A DNA stretch of 22,423 bases, taken from Dimargaris cristalligena. Its lineage: Eukaryota; Kickxellomycota; Dimargaritomycetes; Dimargaritales; Dimargaritaceae. The DNA lies in the NCBI GenBank assembly GCA_027576995.1, contig JANBQC010000475.1, positions 1 to 22,423 of the forward strand, in the 5' to 3' direction. The translations under genes and the position numbers were made by a program. The notes beneath the pieces are model-generated. The model was not told the DNA's origin and did not search any database. It worked only from the letters and a program-made list of their open reading frames with translations. Below are positions 1 to 11,300 of this stretch, piece after piece; the first letter of the stretch is position 1; each line of letters starts with the position of its first letter.

Positions 1-3000
1 AGAGGGATTAATCTGTCAATGAGAGGGGGAAGGGTCGCAGTCCCCTAGCACAGCCTGGAGTGCGTCGGTCGCTTTAATATTATTTCGTCGTGGTCAAGTG
101 GCTACTTCCCCCGGTTATTTCCATTCACCATCGCCCATTATATTGAAGCTATTGCGGTTTTCATCTAGCTAGTTTGATAGTTTTATTTCGTGAGGTCCAT
201 TGCTTTGGCAAGAAAATTTGGGATTTACCGCCATGTACCAATAATACTAAATAGAGGGCTGTGAGCATTGTGCAATTCATCCAAAACTAATGGCTTTTAC
301 ACTTAAGTAACGCTCAAGAGACGTCCCGTTTTGTCTAATGCGAGAGTGGGTGTGTCCTTACTAAGAGGGTGTACCAGTCTCCGACGTCTACTAGCAACAC
401 TAGCGCTTCGTGCATTTGTGCATGTGTGTGTGGAAGAGGAGGGGGAGGGCGGGTGCTTCTCATTCACGTATTTTTCGTCAAAGTGGCTATTCCAGCTATA
501 TTTAGCAGCCACAAAAATCAACATGGGCTAGGGCTACCTTCCCCACTATTCCCCTCTCTTGAGGCTATAGTTCATTTTCGGATACGTGGACATAGGGCAG
601 CAGGGAGTAAATGAAAATTCTTGCTTTACGTTCTTAAACGACTTGAACCAATATTCAATATCCGGAACTTATCGACCGGGGAAGTTCCAAAACAGGATTT
701 AAACGATTATATTGTATCTCTCCAACCCTCTTGGAATCACTGTTGCCGTTTCGCCTACATTTGGCTACGATAAAATACGCCAGCCAAAAAAGTGCATTCC
801 TGGAAAAAACGCCCTTGTAGGGCTCTGCCCCGGTAAAAATATACGGTGGATAATCATGTGGCCAGTGGAGTGTTGGATGAGGAGCCCTAGTAACAAGATA
901 TGACCAAAATTTGGGCGGTTTTCCCCAGATAAATATGGGCACAAATGCTTTGCACACTAAAGTAATACCCATAGAGTCGATCATATTCACAATAAGTCCC
1001 GTTTAAAGGCCACTGGTCAGATTGATGAGAACGGTGCCGGTGAATGTCTGCAAGGCTGGTGCCAAGAAACATAGTAACTAATGTATTCAGGTAAGAAGTT
1101 CACCCCGTTTACCGCTTTGTTCGGAGTTGATATTTCTTGTAACCGTAAAACTGTGCTTATATGAATGGTGTGACTTAAATATATAATTGTTTTTAGAGGA
1201 ATTAGATTTCGAAAGCGTAAGTGTAGGTTTAGTAAACTAGCCAACGCGATAGGACACCTCAGGTCACGAATTCACAGTTCTATAGACTCAATTCTAATAT
1301 GGCCATCCAGACCATTCTCCTTTCCGTTTCTCCGTGTCAGCTCAGTGTAATACTTGGTGTCTGCCATTCCACTAATCACTGGAGTTTATTGCACCGCCTT
1401 CGCAATTTGGCTCTGGAACTATTCCAAGTGCTCGTGGTGACATGTATAAATTCAATAGCTGGTCTGAAAATTATGTTACAGGTATGCATTGATAATTGGC
1501 AAATAAAGTTTTATTTGGAAGTGTGTAAAGATTGGGGCGGACTATCATTAATATCATTGGGTATTATGTCCCTTTAAAATAAGTAGAACCTGTTTGGGGG
1601 GGGGCACGTCTTCCCGGATTTTAAAATATCCGAGTGCAGTGCGCCCCAGTATACGTCAAACTAGGGCAATAGGTTAGATTGCCTACACCACCCAGCCGTT
1701 TTTCTATTATACACTTACTAATGTAATTTTCTCCGTATTCATAAAATTGGGATGGGGGCACATTCTACTAGCGGGACGGTCTTTCTTCACTATTTTAGAG
1801 CCTGTGTCCTATCAATGGGCGCAGAATATACGCTTAGCAGTGGAACTAACAACAGCTACTTGTCCCTGTACTTTTGGTCTCTTCAAATGTCGGTATAGAC
1901 GGGAGTAGGAATAATTAATTAAAGGGCACCGGATAATGTAGACTTGGCACACCCTTTCTTTCAGCAACTTTTTGTTAACAGTCCCGCTTTAATAATAACA
2001 GGGATATAGAGATTACTTCCCGTTTTTCAAGCAATCAACGTAATTTGTATGGCAACGACCCGAAGGCTCTAGGCCGGGGGGACATCAGGTTGGCAGTCCG
2101 GCTTAATACTATCTACCCAACAAAAATAAAAATTATCTAGGTCTGGTGAGTAATACCTCAATGTAGCTTAAAGCTGCTGACTAGACATTGCTGGTTTCCA
2201 AACACAACCAATGGCTAGCTTGTTCTTCTGGGAAGCATTTTTTTGTACTGTAACGTTTATAAATGATTTATTAGTATACCAAATAATGTGTACTGAACTA
2301 TAAAATAAAGGGAACCTCCAAGATCCATGGAGGGGGCGGGGGCACCAGTATAAGTACATTATTGGTCCCAGGCCGGGTACTATGGTTATCCCAAAGGCTA
2401 TTCCTATTGGCCGATACTGTATATTCCATATTAGGGAGAATCTGCCGCTAGATAACTCAGTACCTACTATAGATAGTCAATATAACAGTAACAGTACATT
2501 GCCGACTTGTTAGATAATTTAAGCTACTTTTGACGGTAAATTATTTCAGACAGATGGAAGCAGTGTACGGACTTCGTTGGAAAAAGGGGCAATAGAATTC
2601 GACCAATATATTTATATAGCGTTCACTTGGTTGTGACCCGGGGGTCTGTATAGTGCGGCTATCAACTAATGGTTAGAACCAGAATATCCCTCAAGATACT
2701 GTGAAAATGAGCGATGACTTCCAAGCACCGAACATCTAACTGTATAGTAAGGCCGGAGCAGCAGTCCAACCAACTTCTGAAACATAGAGACTGGCGGATT
2801 AATTATAACGATCTACTTTCAATGGGGCTTTACATTATCATCCTACTCCCTTACGTATCTATTCAAGTAGCTGAATTCTCGCTCTGATGACTCGACCATG
2901 TAATGAAACGAATTACAACCAATGCATTGCCGGCTTCGAAGATCGTCGATTGTTGAGAGCGACGCCTCAATGAGCTCGAGTTGACAATTTATTCTGTAGA

Positions 3001-3230
3001 ACAAAGGCAACATGCATCAAATATAGTAAACCCCATTTGGAAGTTGAGCTTTACCCGAGTGACATGTCAGATAGTGTGCCGTCCACTACATTCATTTCCC
3101 TTCCAATGTTTGGATTCGTGGCAGGCATTCCTCTTTACGTGTGTAGGCTGTTGGTCCCGTTGCCTACTTACAAAGTGACCCCTTTCTGACATTTCCTGGT
3201 GATGTTTGGAATATCATATTGGCTGCTTGA
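1..3230. other. gene-poor AT-rich stretch, no gene recognised
   Basis: I read all six frames here and found no stretch with the codon texture of the genes further right. Open frames are short (about 60-110 codons), many start at non-ATG codons, stops are frequent in every frame, and none resembles a family I know. There is a run of nine G at 1596-1604. The longest ATG-initiated frame (1299-1577, 92 aa) has no recognisable domain. The stretch could be ordinary intergenic DNA, decayed mobile-element sequence or a non-coding transcript. Nothing seen decides between these. Confidence 0.6.
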
Positions 3231-3436
3231 CTCTGGCGAATTGGATCACATTTACATAAATACCAGTAAACAATTACTCTCTTCATCCAACTTCATCCAA
3301 GGCTTGTAACTATTTTTACACCAGTAAACTACATTTACCGCCAACTCACCCTTCAGATTGCATTTTATTTACTGCCGACATCACCTTTTTACTTTCCGCA
3401 TTACCCATTGAATTTTTACCCCTGCTCCGTACTGAC
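3231..3436 (+). promoter_or_regulatory. pyrimidine-rich leader before the small ORF at 3437, with a tandem decamer
   Basis: This segment is C/T-rich on the + strand and has no ATG in the roughly 180 bases before 3437. That is the texture of the leaders of the GCN20 and Rei1 genes in this window. It holds a perfect tandem 10-mer, CTTCATCCAA twice at 3281-3300, and two copies of ACCAGTAAA (3262 and about 3322). The likeness to real leaders is the main reason to take the following ORF seriously. No defined promoter element can be assigned. Confidence 0.25.
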
Positions 3437-3610
3437 ATGTATCTTACCATGCTGTTCCTTACTTTACTCGCCCTGACCGCTGCTGTTGGTACTCTAACTA
3501 ATGCCAGAGCCAACATGTCTCGTGGCCCAGGGGATAGCCATTTTCAAATCATGCACCTTCACCGATGTAGCCCTTCACCCTCAACCAAAGTCGCGGACAG
3601 GGCTTTTTAG
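3437..3610 (+). CDS. possible small secreted protein (57 aa) or first exon of an unrecognised gene
   Basis: An ATG-started frame of 57 codons ending in TAG. Residues 1-25 read like an N-terminal signal peptide: a hydrophobic core rich in Leu, Ala and Thr (about residues 5-18) followed by a small-residue region ending Ala-Arg-Ala, with Asn-26 as a plausible first mature residue. The remaining 32 or so residues are polar, with one Cys, several His and a Ser-Pro cluster, and match no family I know. It is preceded by a pyrimidine-rich, ATG-free leader like those of the confirmed genes. About 80 bases downstream is an acceptor-like TTTTTCCTAG (3681-3690), followed by a 22-codon coding-like frame (3695-3760). 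I found no good donor to join the two. Without that it is either a very small secreted protein, a relic, or chance. Confidence 0.22.
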   Translation: MYLTMLFLTLLALTAAVGTLTNARANMSRGPGDSHFQIMHLHRCSPSPSTKVADRAF

Positions 3611-5359
3611 TGCGTATTAAATGGTGTTGGTGCCGTAGTAAAGCTAAGTGGTAGGGTATCACCTGCCAGACCGGCTTCAATTTTTCCTAGACCCATGACC
3701 CAAATTCCCCAGACGCCTGAGTCGGAGAAGGCCAACGTGGGTACAGTAATGGTGGTCTAGTCTAGTAACCCCACTCGTCGAAATTCGTACTTCCATTGTA
3801 TGATATAGCCATATTGAACCGTCATTCAATTCTGAGACTAAGGATTGCTCGCTAGAAAGGGGTAGATGATCATAAAAACTGATTTCGGCCGATTTGGTCG
3901 ACTACAGTAGTCAACTCAGGGTTCTTTCTTTTGGTGTCATCGGAAGAACGGCCAATAGCTTTGTTGGCCGATTACTATCACCCTTTTATAGGCCAAGCCC
4001 GCTCACTCCGCTCCATCAATTCGGTATTTCCCGCTATTCTCCTTTTTCTCCGTATTTCCGAAGCTGGGTGTACTTTTATGTTGTAAACTTATTAGCCAAC
4101 CCGATTTAGCACTGTCTGTAACCAAATACACCTATCATTCGCTAAACTTGCTGAAGTAAAGAATTTTGGTGAATCAACGTAGCAGTCTCTACAACTAGGT
4201 TGGTTTTGAGACATAGTTGAGTTAATAGTTTCAATACTCTTGTACAAAAATATGGCCATCCCTGTATATACCGAGTGATTGTTATCAGTATTCTCTTACG
4301 GGTTATTCAAGGCATCCCCGGTAAAAAGCAATTGATACCGAGTAGATGGCTATATACAACGAACCAAAAAGCCTTTGCTAGGCAATCGCGAATAGTATTA
4401 GTTATAGGGTGAGGGTGGTGGCGGCCCGATAGCTTACTGCGGCCTAACGGATAGTAGGTACCGCCAAATTGATTAGGACTGAAGAGTTGCAAAGGAGGGA
4501 TGGTGACGTACAATCCAGTTTATGGGACCATTGATATATGGGTCTAGCGAGTTTGCTAGATTGGGGTTAATAGACATAAACAGATATAAAATGACCATCT
4601 TTGCAAATATACGTTATATGTAAGCTATGGATGTAGATACCTACAAAGATACTAATGTGTGATTTGGGGCCAGTAAGGGCTTTATCTACTGAAATTCAGT
4701 AAAGTCAGATCTTTCAATATTTGAAAGTATGCTAGGAAGACAAAATCTCAAAGAATTGGGGGAACATTGGTAAGCCACATTCATTTGCACCACTTTTTTG
4801 AAATAGATGTAATACCTTAGTTAGAAATACTGTTATTCGTCTTCCATACCCAGCTACAATTCCCCTTTTCGAAAATCTATTTCATATTTGTACACAATCC
4901 TCAAGGAGCGGCTATGGATATTATTTTCCGTACCAACTACTTTTGGCGTAGCGAATAGAGACTGATTTTATATAACAATCATTACGTTGAAAAGGGCAAT
5001 TTATGTCAATGAAATGTTGATGGAACATTAAGCGGGTTATAAATTTTTAATATTTTTATGCAGTTGCATTAAGATTTAACTATATAGTAAAGAACTAGGC
5101 TAGTAACGATATCGCTTATTAGTCGTCAATTAATCCCTAAGCGGGCGGTTGCCACTTATCAATGAAAGTAGACAGACGCATAGCAGATTTTGATTCAGGA
5201 GCATAGGCCGCGGATTCATCCCATTCCCGCCCTATCATATAGGCTCGGACCATAGATCCCAGTGTCTCTTCGATTTTATTGTTTCGGTTTTTACTTGTGC
5301 ATAATTAGCCCTATACTTGGTAATATCTATTTGCCGATCGTTCCGGCTGGTCCAATCGT
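3611..5359. other. intergenic DNA upstream of the PPR-like gene, with paired palindromes
   Basis: No recognisable gene is present. The short frames have no domain and no consistent codon texture. Two adjacent perfect dyads lie at 4687-4701 and 4711-4727. From about 5220 to 5359 the + strand becomes richer in T and C runs, consistent with the promoter and 5' leader of the gene starting at 5360. No clear TATA box is visible at a fixed distance. Confidence 0.5.
4687..4727. repeat. two adjacent short palindromes
   Basis: TACTGAA-A-TTCAGTA (4687-4701) and CTTTCAA-TAT-TTGAAAG (4711-4727) are each perfect 7-bp inverted repeats and lie 9 bases apart. The pair could form small hairpins or be binding sites for dimeric regulators. 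The surrounding DNA has no gene within about 600 bp. Such AT-rich dyads also arise by chance. Confidence 0.5.
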
Positions 5360-7924
5360 ATGAATCCCACACGGGCGATAGGTTCCTGGGGGTGGTCGGT
5401 TCGCACCCAATTCCGGGTTGCTTCTGCTCCATGCTGCTATACGCGATCATTCACCACTGGTCCGGCCTGCTGCCTGGCCCATGCCCATGTCCGTTCCCAA
5501 CGGCGACCGCCCGGACGCAATCAGGTCAAATTGTTTGACTTGGGGTTTCTTTTCCCCACCCAACCGCCAACCCCCAACCTTGACCTTGAAAACGAAGCCC
5601 AGCGCCCCCCAACCCCCACGATTTACCCTAGCCAGGCCAATGCTGGCCCAGTGGGAGTCGGGCGAGTGGATTCCCTGGCACTCTTTGAGCAGGTCATGCA
5701 ACAGCTTCTGCTCAAACACGCCCCACAGGTCCTCCAAAAAATCCAGCCACTAGCCGTAGATCCCCTGGCCTATCGGACCCGACTGGAACAAGAATACTAT
5801 GACTGTTTTCTTGACGTAGCCAAGTGGGCTACCCCAACCGAATGGCTCGGGTACCTCAACATTATGTACTTATTCCATGGCTGGCCCACCAATATACTCG
5901 CTTCCAAGCAAATCTATTGCTTGCGCGTGGCGAGCACCGACCCGGAGGCTACCCTAGTACCTCGGTTTGTCACTAGTATCCAGCAACACCCCACTTTAAC
6001 TAAGATTCTCGACCACCCCGATACCTATCTCCCCGCCGACCCAAGCACCTTGGGACGCTTGGTCTATTTATGCAACGAAGAACAAACCTGCGGACTTTAT
6101 CAGTTTATGGAAATCCACCAGGTGCGGATACCGGCCCACTACCTCAACCACCGCATCCTCCAACTGGCCGAGGCCCACGACTGGGCCCAAATGGACGAAC
6201 TATTGCAGGCCTGGACCGCTGCCCAGCGGGAACCCCTCGACCCCCTCGGTTTCACACTATTGCTGCGCTATGACTTGGAGCGGGGGAAATTGGATCGAAT
6301 CATCCCCCTTTTACAGGATTACATGCAATCAAACATGCGGGCAAACATTCAATTGATCAGTATGCTGGTACATGGCTTCGCCGTCTATGACCGAGTTGAT
6401 CTAATTCAGGAACTCCTGGGCCTTATTACCGAACATTATCCGTGGCGTAAAGCGCTAGCGCGATCGGTCGTAGGCCGCACCAATATTCTCCATGCCCTTA
6501 CCCGCCTAAGGGCATGGCCCGACTTCAATCGCCTGGTCACCAAATGGCGGTCACTACAGGGTGACGCTGGTTTTTACACGGTCGTCCTGCGTGGCCTGTT
6601 GCTCCAAGGCAAACAAAGCGAAGTGGCCGAGTACTTGGAGCGCATCAAGGGTAAGGGCACCTCGGTTAATTCATATCTCTTACCAGTCGTGATGCAAATC
6701 AATATGCTCAATTCCGACTCCCCGGTCGCCCAACAACTCGTTGAGAACGCCGAAGCCCACCCCGAGAAATTCCAATTCGACGTGAATCTGGTCATGCGAT
6801 TGCTCGATGTCTATAACCAAGTGCTTAGTCCCCAGACTTTCCATTCCGTCATGGACCGGCTTTACCATCACCACCATGAGCAACTACCGTTATCGGTTCT
6901 CCTCATGTATGTTCGCTCCTGTTTCCAGGTCAAGAACCTCGACGCCGTGGTACGGGCCCTTAAACGGATCGAGGAGCGCCACCCCGAACCCCACCCGGCC
7001 ATCTACCTCGTACTGTTGGTCGGCTACGGAATGCTACGCAAAGTATCCGTATGGACCGCCCTCGTACGGCGGCTCCAGTTCGACCGCATCCCCATCCCCA
7101 TCACCATATACGGGGCTATCATGAATGCCTTTAATTTCGTGGGGGACGGCGTCACAGTCATTCGATACTACGACTATCTCATACACAAGCTTTACGAAAA
7201 CCGGGTCGATCAGGCAACGAATGATGGCGACAGTGGACCGCCGATTCCCATCTATCAGCCCCATCTAGTGAACTCCAACAACTCGGTCCATACTCTGACT
7301 GCGGGGGGCCTGGCTGACGGCTCCCTTATCGATTCTTACTCCGGTATGCCTACCGATCCCTGTCGGCCCGAACTATTTAACCTGGTCCTTCCCAATACGA
7401 GCCAACCTACCCATGCCATTCTAACCATCACCTTCAACTCGCTGGGCATCAACAATTTTTACCACACGGATACGATTCTGAAGTTATGGCAACAGGTCCG
7501 GGATCGGCACTTACCCATGGCCCAACTCAGTTACATGGCCCTTATCCGGGCGCTGGGCTGCCACCATGTTCTACCCCTGTACATCGAGACCCTACTCGAG
7601 GAGATTCAGGCCCGGCATATCCATCTGGACCATACGTCCCAGCGTAAAATTAAACGGATTCTGGATAATCACGAGCGATTCTATCCGTCGGAGCTAGCCG
7701 TGGTGACCCCGATTTCAAACGACCGAATCAACGAACTAATTGACCGAATCCCACCACCATTGAACCAAACCTCCGACGAGGTCGATACTAATCCCACCTG
7801 GACTAATCCCCTGGCGGTGGAACTCGGCGACGATGAGGGACGATTGCTTTCCGATAATCAATTCATCGATTTTGATCAAACTGAGGACGACGATCCTAAT
7901 GCCACCCCCAAGCGTCCAGTCTAA
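5360..7924 (+). CDS. mitochondrial PPR-like helical-repeat protein (854 aa)
   Basis: A single-exon protein of 854 residues. The first 59 residues contain no Asp or Glu, are rich in Arg, Ser and Thr, and include Arg-Ser-Phe-Thr-Thr-Gly at 29-34. This is a typical mitochondrial targeting peptide, and it supports the ATG at 5360 as the start. Residues from about 110 to 770 are predicted helical, with many pairs of short amphipathic helices. Several units have a PPR look, for example those around 285-330, 410-450, 550-590, 595-630 and 715-750. The tail (about 790-850) is acidic and low in complexity. Known PPR proteins bind single-stranded organellar RNA in its processing, stability or translation, so a role in mitochondrial RNA metabolism is inferred. 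I cannot name an orthologue. Its 3' end converges on Apc4, with 386 bp between the stops. Confidence 0.72.
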   Translation: MNPTRAIGSWGWSVRTQFRVASAPCCYTRSFTTGPACCLAHAHVRSQRRPPGRNQVKLFDLGFLFPTQPPTPNLDLENEAQRPPTPTIYPSQANAGPVGVGRVDSLALFEQVMQQLLLKHAPQVLQKIQPLAVDPLAYRTRLEQEYYDCFLDVAKWATPTEWLGYLNIMYLFHGWPTNILASKQIYCLRVASTDPEATLVPRFVTSIQQHPTLTKILDHPDTYLPADPSTLGRLVYLCNEEQTCGLYQFMEIHQVRIPAHYLNHRILQLAEAHDWAQMDELLQAWTAAQREPLDPLGFTLLLRYDLERGKLDRIIPLLQDYMQSNMRANIQLISMLVHGFAVYDRVDLIQELLGLITEHYPWRKALARSVVGRTNILHALTRLRAWPDFNRLVTKWRSLQGDAGFYTVVLRGLLLQGKQSEVAEYLERIKGKGTSVNSYLLPVVMQINMLNSDSPVAQQLVENAEAHPEKFQFDVNLVMRLLDVYNQVLSPQTFHSVMDRLYHHHHEQLPLSVLLMYVRSCFQVKNLDAVVRALKRIEERHPEPHPAIYLVLLVGYGMLRKVSVWTALVRRLQFDRIPIPITIYGAIMNAFNFVGDGVTVIRYYDYLIHKLYENRVDQATNDGDSGPPIPIYQPHLVNSNNSVHTLTAGGLADGSLIDSYSGMPTDPCRPELFNLVLPNTSQPTHAILTITFNSLGINNFYHTDTILKLWQQVRDRHLPMAQLSYMALIRALGCHHVLPLYIETLLEEIQARHIHLDHTSQRKIKRILDNHERFYPSELAVVTPISNDRINELIDRIPPPLNQTSDEVDTNPTWTNPLAVELGDDEGRLLSDNQFIDFDQTEDDDPNATPKRPV

Positions 7925-8093
7925 ACATCACGGTTATTCCTCGCACTTGATTTAAAACGTACAGTTTATTTTAAAAAAATAATATCAATAATAAGTGATC
8001 ATGTAGATACTGTTTAGATGATGCGATTCTAGAGGGATACTTAGCAAAGGCCAAAGGGGCCTTGTTATGGTTCTAATGGGCATTGTCATACCC

Positions 8094-8153
8094 AATAAAC
8101 TTTGGCACTGGTTAATCCAGGATCCTTTGGTAACCGCATAATTATCCAATAAA
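8094..8153 (+). terminator. candidate polyadenylation signals of the PPR-like gene
   Basis: AATAAA occurs on the + strand at 8094-8099 and 8148-8153, 170 and 224 bases after the stop of the PPR-like gene. Either fits the usual fungal 3' UTR length. Fungal signals are loose, so this is suggestive only. Confidence 0.4.
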
Positions 8154-8211
8154 AGGCATACTATACGCCGTTCTCGAATGGAAATGATATGGCCATACTT
8201 AGTGAGATGAA

Positions 8212-8217
8212 TTTATT
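8212..8217 (-). terminator. candidate polyadenylation signal of Apc4
   Basis: TTTATT on the + strand reads AATAAA on the - strand, 94 bases beyond the Apc4 stop. Confidence 0.4.
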
Positions 8218-8310
8218 CAATACCTAAGCCAAATAAATAGGAAACCGCAAAACACGCACTTCCTTTAGGAGATCCAATATCTGGTCATAGAGATTAGTTG
8301 CCTTTTGGTT

Positions 8311-11300
8311 TCACTCAGAGCCCTCATCCGAGTCCCCGTCGTCATCAGATTCAATATCGGCCACTTCCATAAGGGTTGCTTTACGGCCAGATCGAGACAC
8401 GGCACAGAGCACTTCCCGATTCTCCCGACCGTTGGCGGCGATCTTACCCAACTGGTTTCGTTTTAATTGACGCACCCGGATCACCGGCAGAGTGTTTTCA
8501 CTAGAGGCTGGACCAGCTTGGTCGAGCCACTGGTCACAGGAAGTTGGGAGTCGGTAGGTAGGAATAGTCCCACTGGGGTCCGGATTGGGACGTATTTCCC
8601 AGTTAGAGTACACGGTATGGGGCGCGGTGATCTTGGCCTGGAAGAGGGCCGCCATTTTGGCTCCTGAAGAAGGCGGGGTTCTACGGCCCTGCGCCAGACA
8701 GAGCACGGTATCTTGGTTATAGAACGTGGCATCGACGCAATGCCAGGTGAGGCGGTGGGACCGGGCCTCGGAATCGCCGAGATTCACCTCACTAATTAGC
8801 GGAACGCGCGCCAGGGCCACACTGGGAAAAGGTCCCGGGGGTGGGGTGTAGTGGGTCGCTTCATCCGCGAGGGCGATCGATTCTAGTCGAGGGGTTAGTC
8901 GAGTGCTCGTGTCGGGCCAACCCGGGATGGGCGGAGGTTGGTACCGGATAATATAAGCGGAGTTGGACGGAGTGGGTCCAGTAGCGCTAGATCGACGGGG
9001 ATCCCGGCGATCGGATAGCCAGTAAAGTTGGGTTGCAGGCCCGGAGGGGCCGGTAACTGCGAAGGCATCGACCGTTAATGATGGAACCGCGGGTTCGGCC
9101 GCGTCAGTTTTCCACGGAAGAGGTATTTCGACATGGTAAACTGGACGTAAAGAGTGGGCAATCCGGGTAGCAGGCTGGGAAAACAAGTCGGTTAACTGTT
9201 CCGTCAAATAACGCAGCGTTCCCTGCATGCCCGGAATACCTTTCCCTTGGTGGATCTGGGTGCTATTGGGACACAGAGAGTGCACCTGGACCTGGGGGAG
9301 GTGAGGTTGGGCAAATAAGAAAGGTAGGATTTGCCCTGAGCAGGTTGCCGGATCTTTGGCCAGGGGGTCTAAGCCAGCGGATTGGTGAAACACTCTGTCA
9401 AAAAAGGCCGCTGTTTCGGTTGATCCATCGCCCTTAAACACATCCAACACCGCGGACTCGAGGCCGTGATTGAATAATGAATGGTGGAGATAATCCAGAA
9501 TCTGGGAAGGATCCACCTGCGGGAGGTGATGTCGCTCGGTCTCATCCTCAACGGCATCAGTCTCGGTCAAATAAGTAATGGTTCCACCAATCCAGTCAGC
9601 GAATCCCTGGGCCTGGGCCCAGTCAATATCGATGAAGTTTGATAATTCCTGGATCCGACCCAAAAGCCAACCAACGAGAATAAAGCACCGCTCCACCCCG
9701 GCTTTATCGAGAACCAGGGGATGCTGTTCAAAGACCCCTCGGGTGTACCCCCAAAGTTCCGTAAATAACACCAGCAGCCGCTCACAGCTGGGTTTGATGG
9801 CTAGAGCCAGATGATCCCGTATGGCGGTGTAGCCATTCTCCAAAGTTTTGATCCATTTCCGCAATCCTTTGGTTTTTAAGGTGGACAAAAGGAAGGCGGA
9901 CGTCCCCGGGGAAGTAGTGCCGGTGGCCAGTAGGATCAAGAGCTCGCTATGGGGGTCGGTAATCGCTGACCCGTGCTGTTCTAGGGTATCCTTGAAGGTT
10001 TCCCGCCAGATATCGTGGACCTGGCGTAGATTGGTTTCGTAGTCTACTTGGCAGCGGTGGACCAGGCGGGCTATGGATTGGGCGAGCTGAATGCAGGCCG
10101 ACCGTGAGGCCACAAAGTACACTTCTTGGGGTAGAGTGGCCAGTGCCCCTAGGTCCACGCAGCCTAGCTGCCACACCTGTTCACTGGTAGGGTTCGTCCA
10201 TAGACTACCTACCGTGAGTTGGGTGAAATCCGGGGAACATAATACCGTGCGCGGGAAGTAGGTCTGTTAGGTAATCACATCGGTTAAAGGCCCATATTTA
10301 GAATTCGTATAACCAGGGGTTAAACTATGATTTAAATAGATGGTCATGGGTTGGTGCAATCCCCACTCCTCCTTCCTACTAGCTAACAAAACCCATTTAC
10401 CATTTGCGGAGGAGCACTTACTTTATTTTCTACTGGAGTCGTCGGCGGATGCGGGGCCTGGAATAGAGCCAACGGGAAGAGTCCGTAGGCACACAGTCCA
10501 ATCGTACCGCTGGTTGTGATAATACAAAGTAAATTAAGAGATTGAGCATCGTCCAGCAGGAGCGAATACGTTGATTCACGCGGTCCTTGGGCCTGTGAAC
10601 CATTGAATAGTGGATCTCCGGGAGTAGGGTCAGCATCGTTGTCAAGGTCGGCCGATGGGCTGGGTTGAGGCATGTGGCGTAGGATGGTTTGGACCGATGA
10701 TGATATATTCTAGTAATAAAATAAATATTAATATGGTGAAGACATGCGGGTGAGGTTAATATAATATCCATATATATCCAAGAGTGATTCTGGGCACGTC
10801 CGGTGTCTGACTTTCGCATTATATGGTCATAATCCAACTTATCTCACTGGATATCGAGGAAATATATATAAATATTTAAGTCAAGCCGTACAACAGAAAT
10901 CGATGAGGAGTGGTCCTCCCGTTGGAACCAATCAAGTCGACAAACAGCACCTAGGGACGCGGGCCGAGGAGGTGGGGGAACTGTCTCGACGTTGGGGTGA
11001 TTTAAGGAGGTCCATGGAAAAGTGTTTAAGTGGGTCGTCCATATGGTTAGGGCCGATTCGATGTCGATTAAAGCCAACTGGTTTGTGGTTGTCCCAACAG
11101 CCAGAATTTTGCCTGGGTACGTTACATAAAAATAGTCGGGCCGCAGATATGGGCATATCAGATTAATGAATAGGAGTAACAGTAATATATGAATGGACTG
11201 GTTGTAATTTATTTATACGAAAACCAAGGGGTACTCGTATTGCACCTAACATTAGCCCGAGCTAACAATAAATGTTACGGACGAAGCATAGTAGGCAGTG

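Larger units (their letters stand above)
7925..8310. other. convergent 3' intergenic region (PPR-like gene / Apc4)
   Basis: AT-rich spacer between two stop codons that face each other. It holds candidate polyadenylation signals for both genes (separate entries) and no open frame of note. Confidence 0.7.

Noticed and set aside
1299..1577. 92-codon + strand frame in the left arm
   Set aside because: ATG-started but with random composition and no recognisable domain or splice signals.
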